A stretch of 64,000 nucleotides of DNA from Maridesulfovibrio hydrothermalis AM13 = DSM 14728 (GTDB lineage Bacteria > Desulfobacterota > Desulfovibrionia > Desulfovibrionales > Desulfovibrionaceae): contig NC_020055.1 of the NCBI RefSeq assembly GCF_000331025.1, positions 532,370 to 596,369 of the forward strand. Reading direction: 5' to 3'. The position numbers and the translations under genes were made by a program. Positions 56,952-64,000 of the stretch are shown here, piece by piece (the stretch's first letter is position 1; the number at the start of each line of letters is the position of its first letter). The notes beneath the pieces were generated by a model that ran no database searches, had not been told where the DNA came from, and saw only the letters and a program-made list of their open reading frames with translations.

Positions 56952-57608
56952 ATGGGCGAAATTCCTATAGTACGCAATATTCTGGAAGCAAATGACAGAA
57001 TTGCCGACGAACTTAATCAGTTTTTTAATGAAAAAAAGATCCTGTGCATCAATCTCATGAGCTCGCCCGGATCTGGTAAAACAAGCCTGCTTGAAAGAAC
57101 ACTTACCGACCTCAAAGATGAATTTAAAATGGCTGTCATCGAAGGTGATCTCCAGACCGATAATGATGCTCGCCGCGTTGCTGCCACCGGAGCGCAGGCT
57201 GTGCAGATCAATACTGAAGGCGGATGCCATCTCAATTCCAGTCAGGTAAAAGAAGCCCTCTCCCTCATTGATGTCGAAGGACTTGATATCCTTTTCGTGG
57301 AAAATGTCGGAAACCTCGTCTGCCCTGCTGAATTTAATGTAGGCGAACACCACAAGGTAACCCTGCTGACCGTCACTGAAGGCGACGACAAGCCTGAAAA
57401 GTACCCCCTCATGTTCCACATTTCTTCCGTCATGATTCTGAACAAGATAGACCTGCTGCCCTACGTGGACTTTGACCTCGAAAAAGCAAAGAACAACGCA
57501 CGTAAACTTAACGCCGACATTGCACTCTTCCCGCTATCCTGCCGCTCTCGCGAAGGACTTGAAGACTGGTACGGCTGGCTTCGCGAAGCCCGCGCCTCCA
57601 AAGCATAA
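56952..57608 (+). CDS. hypB: Hydrogenase accessory GTPase HypB
   Basis: 218 residues. The P-loop is SSPGSGKTSLLERTL, with EGDLQTDNDARR and NKIDLLPY as switch and G4 motifs. The His-rich nickel-storage N-terminus of some HypB is absent. It hydrolyses GTP during nickel insertion. AGGAGAG precedes the ATG. Confidence 0.95.
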   Translation: MGEIPIVRNILEANDRIADELNQFFNEKKILCINLMSSPGSGKTSLLERTLTDLKDEFKMAVIEGDLQTDNDARRVAATGAQAVQINTEGGCHLNSSQVKEALSLIDVEGLDILFVENVGNLVCPAEFNVGEHHKVTLLTVTEGDDKPEKYPLMFHISSVMILNKIDLLPYVDFDLEKAKNNARKLNADIALFPLSCRSREGLEDWYGWLREARASKA

Positions 57609-57621
57609 TTAGATTTATACA

Positions 57622-57662
57622 GCCTCCGGCGGGACTTTTGCCTGCGGCGACCCTCTGGAGGC
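57622..57662. repeat. Intergenic repeat of the GCCTCCGGCGGG family (copy 4)
   Basis: It starts GCCTCCGGCGGG and contains CGGCGACCCTCTGGAGGCTT, nearly equal to the copy at 31601. A related CAGAGGCATTTCCCC-type fragment lies at about 57841-57860. It sits in the gap between hypB and the ORP regulator. Confidence 0.5.
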
Positions 57663-57905
57663 TTAAACCTCTTTTTGATATTGGTACAGCAACTAAAAAA
57701 CTTTTAGCTGGTTAAAGTTTTACCTGGTTTCCGGAACGGCCCTTCGATACACTTGAGAAACAAACAGGAATAATTTTTAACCTCATGATTTTCACAAACC
57801 TGAACGCAAGCATAATGAAAGTTTTTTGGAAAGGGAGTCCAGAGGCATTTCCCCGAAAAAAGCGCATTCACGCCTTGGCCTCACGGCCTCCGGAGACATA
57901 CGCAG

Positions 57906-59240
57906 ATGAGATTTCCTAGTAACCTACCCTGCTCCGCAGTACTTGATTCCTTGGCTGACGGGGTTTTTACTGTGGATCTCGACTGGAACATAACTTTCTT
58001 CAATGAAGCGGCCAGCCGCATCACCGGCATCCCCGCTGCCGAGGCAGTCGGTTCCAAGTGCTGGGATGTGTTTCATTCAAGCTTATGCGACGGTAATTGC
58101 GCCCTTCGTTCCTGCATGAAAGACTGTGGACGCATCAGCAACAAATCTATATTTTTCATTCACGCAGACGGACGCAAGGTTCCGGTATCTATCAGTGCTT
58201 CTCCACTGATGGATGCTGACGGAAACCTGCTTGGCGGCGTTGAAAGCTTTCGAGACCTGACTGATATTCAAATGATCCGCCGCGAAGTTGAAGATTCATG
58301 GCGATTTGAAGATATCATCGGTAAAAGTGCTCCTCTGGCAAAAGTATTTTCGATCATGCCGCAGGTCAGCAGGAGCGAAGCGACAGTGTTGCTGCTGGGC
58401 GAATCCGGAACCGGTAAAGAACTTTTCGCACGTGCAATTCATAATCTGAGCGACCGTAAACACGGCCCCTTTGTGGCTGTAAACTGCGGCGCCCTACCTG
58501 ACAATCTTCTGGAATCTGAACTGTTCGGCTACAAAGAGGGGGCTTTCACAGACGCCCGTAAAGATAAGCCCGGACGATTTGAACTTGCTGCAGGCGGTAC
58601 TATTTTCCTTGATGAAATCGGAGATATGCCCGCCAAACTGCAAGTCAAACTGCTGCGGGTTTTGCAGGAAAAAACATTTGAACCGCTAGGCGCAGTTGCA
58701 AGTGTTAAGGCCAACGTGCGCATTGTCGCCGCTACCAATAAAAACCTTGCCGAGCAGGTTGAACTTGGTACTTTCAGGCAGGATTTATTTTATCGTTTAA
58801 ATGTGGTTACCCTTAATCTTCCCGCCCTTAATGAACGGGTTGAAGATATTCCGCTGCTGATCAATCACTTCATAAACAGACTTAACGCCCTGCAGGGCAA
58901 AGAGATTGACGGCCTTTCTGAAGATACGCTCCAGATCCTCATGCGCCACCCCTTCCCCGGCAATGTGCGCGAACTTGAAAATATTCTTGAATTTTCTTTT
59001 ATCCTCTGTCCATCCGGATTCATTCAGGTTGAACACCTTCCTGAATACCTGCAACCGAATTCACAAAAATCCATCCCCTCTGACGACTTACCGCTAACTA
59101 TGGAAGAAATTAAGTGCCTTGCCGTAAAAAGAGCCCTTGAACGCAACAACGGTAAAAAAATGGCCACCTGCCGCGAACTCGGTATCTCTAAAGACACTTT
59201 ACGGCGCACTATTGCCCGCTGTAAAGAAATGGACGCATAA
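57906..59240 (+). CDS. PAS/AAA+ sigma-54 activator of the ORP locus
   Basis: 444 residues. The PAS domain (about 10-130) has a Cys cluster, CWDVFHSSLCDGNCALRSC and a further Cys, which may bind a metal or Fe-S cluster or react with redox changes. The AAA+ domain has Walker A GESGTGKE, but the sigma-54 loop reads GAFTDA, not GAFTGA. A Fis-type HTH closes it (TCRELGISKDTLRRTIARC). It matches the layout of DVU2106 of D. vulgaris, the known activator of the orp operons with sigma-54. The orp promoter lies 105 bp downstream. Confidence 0.88.
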   Translation: MRFPSNLPCSAVLDSLADGVFTVDLDWNITFFNEAASRITGIPAAEAVGSKCWDVFHSSLCDGNCALRSCMKDCGRISNKSIFFIHADGRKVPVSISASPLMDADGNLLGGVESFRDLTDIQMIRREVEDSWRFEDIIGKSAPLAKVFSIMPQVSRSEATVLLLGESGTGKELFARAIHNLSDRKHGPFVAVNCGALPDNLLESELFGYKEGAFTDARKDKPGRFELAAGGTIFLDEIGDMPAKLQVKLLRVLQEKTFEPLGAVASVKANVRIVAATNKNLAEQVELGTFRQDLFYRLNVVTLNLPALNERVEDIPLLINHFINRLNALQGKEIDGLSEDTLQILMRHPFPGNVRELENILEFSFILCPSGFIQVEHLPEYLQPNSQKSIPSDDLPLTMEEIKCLAVKRALERNNGKKMATCRELGISKDTLRRTIARCKEMDA

Positions 59241-59344
59241 TTAGCCCTTCACGAACCATTACTGCTCACTTATCGCCTTAAACGACTTCTTAAAAGTCCC
59301 ACCCTTCTACATAACCAACTGTAATTATAGGTTTTTATAACTAC

Positions 59345-59360
59345 AGGCACGGGCTATGCT
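59345..59360 (+). promoter_or_regulatory. Sigma-54 promoter of the orp genes
   Basis: AGGCACGGGCTATGCT has GG at 59346-59347 and GC at 59358-59359, 10 bases apart. The start of transcription would be near 59371, only 2 bases before the ATG at 59373. A GACTT-N5-AAGTC inverted repeat about 45 bp upstream (near 59286-59300) is a candidate activator site. Confidence 0.7.
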
Positions 59361-59372
59361 TAGTTGCATTCC

Positions 59373-59855
59373 ATGAGACGAAACGAAAGACGCAATACGA
59401 ATTCAAAGCTGCTTTGTTTAGCCTGTTTTGAAGACAGGCTCGCCTCAGTATTTGATAATGCTTCGGAACTTAAACTGTTCAGAGTTGAAGACAATAAAAT
59501 TTGTCCCGCAGGTTACCTATCCCTTCCCTCAAAAGACCCAAAGGACAGGACATCCGCCATAATAACCTGCGGGGCAACATTTTTAATATGCGGCGCTATC
59601 TGCGGCTGTACCAGAAATGATCTGGAGCAGTCAGGCATTAAAGTCATTCCCTGGATAAGGGGAATGGTAGACGAAATTTTAGAAGCCTATATGCAAAACT
59701 GTCTGGAAAACTTTATGATGCCCGGTTGCGGCGGCAGAGTCGGTGCACACGGCAAATGCAGACAGGAAGGCAGAGGCTTCAGAAATCAGAGGTCCGGTCA
59801 GGGAGCAGGCCGTCTGGCTGGAATATCCATGCGAACCGAATCAAGGAGAAATTAA
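59373..59855 (+). CDS. NifX-like protein of the ORP locus (DVU2107-like)
   Basis: 160 residues. The core KLLCLACFEDRLASVFDNAS resembles the start of NifX/NafY-type FeMo-cofactor-binding domains. CGATFLICGAICGCTRNDLEQSGIKVIPWIRG is the corresponding second half, in pieces, and a basic Gly-rich tail follows. It would bind a metal cluster. The only in-frame ATG nearby is 59373, a few bases from the predicted transcript start; a TTG at 59364 is upstream. It is followed by the ORP gene after 1 bp. Confidence 0.78.
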   Translation: MRRNERRNTNSKLLCLACFEDRLASVFDNASELKLFRVEDNKICPAGYLSLPSKDPKDRTSAIITCGATFLICGAICGCTRNDLEQSGIKVIPWIRGMVDEILEAYMQNCLENFMMPGCGGRVGAHGKCRQEGRGFRNQRSGQGAGRLAGISMRTESRRN

Positions 59856-59856
59856 A

Positions 59857-60216
59857 ATGAAGATTGCAATAAGCTGTGAAGGCAACGACCTTAATTGCCA
59901 GATTGACCCCCGCTTCGGACGGGCAAAAGGTTTCCTAATCTGCGATATTGATGCAGGTACTCATGAATTTGTTGACAACACCCAGAACCTGAATGCAGCT
60001 CAGGGTGCAGGCATCCAGTCTGCTCAGAACGTTGCAGCCACGGGTGCTAAGGCTGTTATCACAGGCCATGTCGGCCCTAAAGCTTTCACCGCCCTTGAAA
60101 AAGGTAATATTCAGGTTCACCTGATCGGTGGCGGGACCGTTGCCGAAGCTATAGAAGCTTTCAAAGCAGGCAAACTTGACGCGGCTGACGGCGCTGATAA
60201 ACCAGCTCACTGGTAG
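59857..60216 (+). CDS. Orange protein (ORP), NifX/NafY family
   Basis: 119 residues. MKIAISCEGNDLNCQIDPRF, AKGFLICDIDAGTHEFVDN, GAKAVITGHVGPKAF and a C-terminal DGADKPAHW are typical of the small ORP/MTH1175 proteins. In Desulfovibrio ORP binds a mixed Mo-Cu sulfide cluster and the ORP complex affects cell division. AAGGAG precedes the ATG. Confidence 0.9.
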   Translation: MKIAISCEGNDLNCQIDPRFGRAKGFLICDIDAGTHEFVDNTQNLNAAQGAGIQSAQNVAATGAKAVITGHVGPKAFTALEKGNIQVHLIGGGTVAEAIEAFKAGKLDAADGADKPAHW

Positions 60217-60230
60217 AAAATTTCTTACCC

Positions 60231-60282
60231 TGTTCAGTCATGCTTTTTTCTCCTCTCCCTTGCTCTGGGGCATGACTGAACA
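60231..60282 (+). other. Long-loop hairpin between ORP and the Mrp gene
   Basis: TGTTCAGTCATGC (60231-60243) pairs perfectly with GCATGACTGAACA (60270-60282) around a C/T-rich 26-base loop. There is no T run after it. It may control read-through or mRNA processing between the two genes. Confidence 0.5.
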
Positions 60283-60443
60283 TTTCCTGATTAACACTAC
60301 ATTTTCACTGCGTAGACATAGCCATTGACAAGACCGGAGCAGGTCTTACTTTACATTCAATGTTTACCGCAGCAGGCCCTTTTATGAGGTTTGCATTTTG
60401 AAATAACAACCCCCTCGCCACTTGAGGGGCAGGAGACGTATAT

Positions 60444-61697
60444 ATGAGTGATCATGCTTGCGGAAGCTGTTCTTCCTCCGGTTCCGGATGTTCTTCACAG
60501 GGATGCAGCCCTGAAGAAATAAAACTGAAAAAAGCTCTTTCCAGAATCAAGCACAAGATTGTGGTTATCTCCGGTAAAGGCGGAGTCGGCAAAAGTACTG
60601 TTGCAACCAACATTGCCGTGGCTCTTTCTCTGGCAGGTAAACAGGTCGGACTTCTTGATGTAGATGTTCACGGTCCCAGCATCCCCCGCCTGCTCAGCCT
60701 TGAAGACCAAAAGCCGCATATCGGGCATGAAGTGATTGAACCCATTTCATACTCAAGCAATCTCTGGGTTATGTCTCTTGGATTCATGCTGCCGAGTAAA
60801 GATGATCCGGTTATCTGGCGCGGTCCGGTAAAAATCGGTATGATCAAACAGTTCGTACAGGACGTTGCATGGAATGACCTTGATTTTCTGGTCGTTGACT
60901 GCCCTCCCGGAACAGGTGACGAGCCTCTTTCCGCACTACAGACCCTCGGCAGTGACGCTCAGGCGGTCATCGTAACCACCCCGCAGGGCGTAGCAGTTGA
61001 CGATGTTCGCCGCTCTGTAAACTTCTGCAAACAGGTCGGCAACCCTGTTCTCGGCATTGTTGAGAATATGAGCGGATTTGTCTGCCCTGACTGCGGCTCT
61101 GTACATAATATTTTTAATACCGGCGGCGGCGAAGAACTTGCCAGAGAAACCGGTGTTAAATTCCTCGGGCGCATCCCTCTGGACCCTGAAGTCGGACGCT
61201 CCGGTGACGAAGGATACCCCATCGTCAGAGTGGATCACGACGGCATAACCGGAAAAGCTCTTAACACCATCATCAAACCCATACTGAATCTTACTGAAAG
61301 CTTACAGGAGAATAATGCTATGCCCAAAGTTGAAGAACTTAAAGGAAAAAACGGCATGATCAGAATCGCTGTACCTGTTGCAGCAGGTAAGCTCTGCATG
61401 CACTTCGGCCACTGTGAGCAGTTTGCACTTATGGACATCGATACTGCTACTAAAGGAATTGTCGCAACCAACATGGAAACTCCTCCACCCCACGAACCGG
61501 GAGTACTTCCCAAGTGGATCGCAGATCAGGGCGTACAGCTCGTTCTTGCCGGCGGTATGGGGTCCAAAGCACAATCCCTGTTTACTGATGCAGGCGTAAA
61601 AGTAGTTGTCGGCTCCCCTGCCGAAGCACCTGAAAATGTGGTTGCAAACTATCTTGCAGGCACACTTCAGACCGGCTCCAACACCTGTGATCACTAA
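60444..61697 (+). CDS. Mrp/NBP35-type ATPase fused to a NifX-like domain (DVU2109-like)
   Basis: 417 residues. A Cys-rich start (ACGSCSSSGSGCSSQGC) is followed by the P-loop GKGGVGKST, the Mrp motif DCPPGTGDEP and CPDCGS, a cluster-bridging CxxC. From about 295 there is a second domain like ORP: MIRIAVPVAAGKLCMHFGHC, with GMGSKAQSLFTDAGVKVVVG near the end. The enzyme probably loads or moves metal clusters for ORP. CAGGAGA precedes the ATG. Confidence 0.92.
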   Translation: MSDHACGSCSSSGSGCSSQGCSPEEIKLKKALSRIKHKIVVISGKGGVGKSTVATNIAVALSLAGKQVGLLDVDVHGPSIPRLLSLEDQKPHIGHEVIEPISYSSNLWVMSLGFMLPSKDDPVIWRGPVKIGMIKQFVQDVAWNDLDFLVVDCPPGTGDEPLSALQTLGSDAQAVIVTTPQGVAVDDVRRSVNFCKQVGNPVLGIVENMSGFVCPDCGSVHNIFNTGGGEELARETGVKFLGRIPLDPEVGRSGDEGYPIVRVDHDGITGKALNTIIKPILNLTESLQENNAMPKVEELKGKNGMIRIAVPVAAGKLCMHFGHCEQFALMDIDTATKGIVATNMETPPPHEPGVLPKWIADQGVQLVLAGGMGSKAQSLFTDAGVKVVVGSPAEAPENVVANYLAGTLQTGSNTCDH

Positions 61698-61738
61698 AAT
61701 TATCTATATGTAAACCTACCTTTACATACCTCGATTAA

Positions 61739-61777
61739 CGAAACAGCCCGCAAGATTAATCCTGCGGGCTGTTTTGT
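61739..61777 (+). terminator. Terminator of the ORP genes
   Basis: AAACAGCCCGCA and TGCGGGCTGTTT pair around a 10-base loop, then a T-rich tail. Confidence 0.85.
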
Positions 61778-61826
61778 TTGTAACCGTCCAGACGGATGCA
61801 TCTTACAACGTGAACTGAAATACAAC

Positions 61827-62219
61827 TTATGGTTTTGGCCGATAGTCTAGAATAGTAATATTCTTACCCTCACCAGTAGATATATTTGAATTATGAATAC
61901 GTCCACCGATCTGGATAACATCATCCCCGGTACCAGTATCGATGTCCGCATCATACACAGAGCCGGTAACGACACCCTTATCATCACCATCTCCAGTGCT
62001 GACACTTCTTACGTTTGAATAGTCGTTACCGGACATGATAATAGTATCGTCACCTTCACCACCTTCAATACTAGATCCAGATTCGGGCATGCTCCGCCAA
62101 TCATAATTTTTGTTACCGGAGAGATCGACTATAGTGTCATTCCCGTTTCCACCGGAAAGGTCCTTCCCGTCCTGTCCTATGATTATATCATTTACGCCTT
62201 ACCCCATTCCCGAACCATA
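61827..62219 (-). pseudogene. Remnant of an RTX-type calcium-binding protein
   Basis: The minus-strand frame codes glycine-aspartate nonapeptides (GGNGNDTIVDLSG, GGEGDDTIIMSGND, TGDGDDKGV, TGTGDDVIQIGG, TGEGKNI) and ends NITILDYRPKP. This is the C-terminal part of an RTX protein exported by type I secretion. A TAA (62199-62201) breaks the frame (GSGMG-stop-GVNDIIIG), and the insertion sequence lies directly upstream. No N-terminal part was found, so it is a broken gene. Confidence 0.8.
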
Positions 62220-63472
62220 GTCCTGCCGAATTAAGGTGAAGTCTGCCAGTCTTTTTCCTTCCGCCATCGTGGAGTGGAGTCCGTCCCCGCAGGGGCAGCC
62301 CAAAGGGCTGAGGGCGGAGCGGAACGATGGCGGTGCTCCTCTTCAATTTGAAGCTGTCGTTCCTCTAAATACTTCAGCAGGAGTCCTTTTGTCCAAGGAA
62401 GAATGCTTTCGTTCTTCATTGTAATACCTGAAGTACCGATCAAGACCTCGATATAGCGAAGCTCCGTCACGGTATTCTTTCGGGTAAACATCTTCATATT
62501 TCACTGTCCACCAAAGTCTTTCCACAAAAACATTATCAAGAGCACGGCCACGACCATCCATGCTGATGGCTATCTTTTTTTCACGGAGCTTGCCTGTAAA
62601 ATCATTACTGGTAAATTGTGCTCCTTGATCGGTGTTAAACACTTGAGGTGTTCCCGTTTCCAAGGCTTGGTTCAGAGCAGACACACAAAATTCGCTTTCC
62701 ATGGTATTGGATAGCTCCCATGCAAGCACATATTTACTCCGCCAGTCTATGACCGCCGCCAGATACATAAATCCGCGTCTCATCGGAATATATGTAATAT
62801 CGGCACTCCAAACCTGATTCACATTTTTTATCTCCACATCTCGAAGGAGATAAGGGTAAATACGATGTTTCCGAGCGGGCTTGCTTGTATGCGGACCGGG
62901 CGTAATGGCCTGTAGTCCCATTTTGCGCATCAGCCGTGCTATCCGTTTATGGTTAACACAATATCACTGTTCCCTTAGCTTATCCGTCATTCGTGGTGAA
63001 CCGAATTCAGGATGCCGCAAATACTGTTCATAGATCAAACGCATGAACTTTAGATTCTCTCCCGACTCAGGAACTGGCTTGTAGTAGATAACAGATCTGG
63101 GAATGCTTGCCAGCCGGCCTAGCACATGGATGATTTTCTCCAGTGACTCAGGGGCGAAATCAGCAGGGACCTCCAGACGCAAGTCGTGCCATGCATGAAT
63201 AATGATCGGCTGGGGACAATGTTCTGGACCATCATCACGCGGGATGGGGGCAGCGACCACCGCTTGCGATTCTCCGACATTCTGTCTTCGTTCAAACTTC
63301 CGTTTCCAGTAATTCAGTGATCTTTCGGATATTCCGACCTGCCGGCTGAATTCAGCCTGCCCCTGTCCGCTTTTGCACCAGCTATTCACTTGTTCCCGCC
63401 AATATTTCTAGACATAAACACTCCTTCTGGGTTGAAGAGTGAGTATGCAGGATGTCTTTGCCGCAATAGGAC
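62220..63472 (-). mobile_element. Decayed IS3-like insertion sequence (about 1.25 kb)
   Basis: The element contains one transposase frame on the minus strand. Its proposed tips both read GTCCT inward (62220 and 63472) and share scattered matches over about 30 bases (e.g. CTGC). No clear target duplication was seen, so the ends are approximate. It cuts the RTX remnant. Confidence 0.5.
62343..63415 (-). pseudogene. Chimeric transposase, broken by a frameshift and a stop
   Basis: From the ATG at 63415, with AGAAGGAG a few bases upstream, the first three codons give MSR. One missing base then has to be restored to continue as KYWREQVNSWCKSGQGQAEF, an IS66 TnpA-like helix-turn-helix start. The DLRLEVPADFAPESLEKII block is also IS66 TnpA-like. 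It joins directly to an IS3 OrfB catalytic part (SPRMTDKLREQ, WSADITYIP, NTDQGAQFT, FVERLWWTVKYE), whose DDE residues are Asp, Asp, Glu. A TGA at 62964-62966 (probably from GGA) splits the frame. It cannot make full transposase as it stands. Confidence 0.8.
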
Positions 63473-63608
63473 GATCTTAATTTATTGCAAAAAATAGTTG
63501 GCATCAGCTTGCATATTACAGCAAGTTAGGCAAGTATCCAATATTATCTCTATATGCGTTTTTTAGACAAATTAAACACACTTAAAGTCTAGATTCAGGA
63601 AAAATAAG

Positions 63609-64000
63609 ATGAATGGCAAAAAGGACTTAAAGACATATCACGGGCATATCGACTTTACTGTTACAAATAATTCACACACTCAAGCTTTTCTTTTTCTTAA
63701 AGAGCATTGTGATAAATTTAAAATTAATTCTCCGCGAGTTCTTGAAATTGGATGCAGTGGAGGATATTTCAGTGAAGCCTTGCGAGATAACGGTGTATAT
63801 GTCCATGCCATTGAACCTTTTAGTACTGAAGCACAGGACGAAGGAAGGGTTGACGAGTTTTTTCATGGAACTGTCGAAGAGTTTTGTAAATCCAGTTCCA
63901 GCGATCTGTATGGAAGTTTTGATGCTGTTATAATGGGAGATATTCTTGAACATCTTCTCGACCCAAAACAGACGTTGATCGATCTGAGTCCGTTTCTAAA
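63609..64000 (+). CDS. SAM-dependent methyltransferase, N-terminal part (gene cut by window end)
   Basis: Open to the window end with about 130 residues visible. VLEIGCSGGYFSEALRDNG is motif I of class I methyltransferases, IEPF the acidic end of strand 2, and FDAVIMGDILEHLLDPKQTL the motif near the active site. AGGA lies 9 bases before the ATG. It resembles the type used in cell-surface or polysaccharide work; the substrate is unknown. Confidence 0.8.
   Translation, partial: MNGKKDLKTYHGHIDFTVTNNSHTQAFLFLKEHCDKFKINSPRVLEIGCSGGYFSEALRDNGVYVHAIEPFSTEAQDEGRVDEFFHGTVEEFCKSSSSDLYGSFDAVIMGDILEHLLDPKQTLIDLSPFL

Noticed and set aside
62231-62497. 88-residue minus-strand frame at the IS end
   Set aside because: It reads the transposase end in another frame and has no family match.
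62964-62966. Third selenocysteine UGA, in the transposase
   Set aside because: IS3 OrfB proteins have Gly here, one base from TGA, and the same gene also carries a frameshift, so decay explains it better.
1-64000. tRNA genes, rRNA genes or CRISPR arrays
   Set aside because: I looked for TTCGANTC-type T-loops and regular direct repeats with spacers in all larger gaps and saw none.

Overview
The window reads as chromosomal DNA of an anaerobic sulfate-reducing deltaproteobacterium of the Desulfovibrio group, most likely a marine, Maridesulfovibrio-like lineage. This is inferred from: an orange-protein (ORP) locus driven by sigma-54, as known from Desulfovibrio vulgaris; HypA/HypB hydrogenase maturation genes; two genes that read UGA as selenocysteine; several orphan periplasmic binding proteins; moderate GC; and short intergenic repeats starting GCCTCCGGCGG. 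No rRNA, tRNA, CRISPR array or prophage was seen.

Layout. 1-645 is the tail of a radical SAM protein. 800-6500 is a ZraP/ZraSR-like envelope metal-stress module: two tandem ZraP-like periplasmic proteins, each behind its own sigma-54 promoter and TTGTGC palindromes, then a DUF4405 membrane protein, a histidine kinase and a sigma-54 activator. 7180-10088 is a glycine betaine ABC transporter. 10369-13392 holds an HDOD protein, an Nfu-type Fe-S protein and gltX. 13471-19799 has an orphan binding protein, a gamma-glutamyltransferase and a TAXI-TRAP transporter. 19988-27187 is rpmB, then yceD-rpmF-plsX-fabH-fabG-acpP-fabF and glyA. 27313-36817 is comEB-ribD-ribE, ribBA-ribH-nusB and leuS-lptE-holA. 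37080-42384 is radC, acyP, lon, fmdB, hemC and a Cdd1-like gene.

The minus-strand block 42989-45165 is cobT-selD; selD carries an in-frame UGA at codon 14. A WcbI-like gene follows, then a cysteine-cluster protein, a shikimate-kinase-like gene and pyrR (minus), a copA-arginase pair (plus), a TPR protein and a TetR regulator (minus). The TetR gene diverges from a HesB/IscA-like gene with UGA at codon 33. 53764-57608 holds a TPR protein, a second orphan binding protein, a CBS-ACT protein and hypAB. 57906-61697 is the ORP locus: a PAS/AAA+ activator, a good sigma-54 promoter, two NifX-like genes and an Mrp-type ATPase fused to a NifX-like domain. The last 2.2 kb is a breakpoint: an RTX remnant cut by a decayed insertion sequence, then the 5' part of a methyltransferase gene.

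The most notable items are the two UGA-containing genes, which plain ORF calling truncates; the sigma-54 metal-stress module with its shared palindromes; the ORP promoter almost touching its start codon; a structured leader before leuS; and the chimeric IS66-like/IS3-like transposase. I did not find a clearly new multi-gene system; the ZraP-DUF4405-ZraSR module is the nearest candidate.
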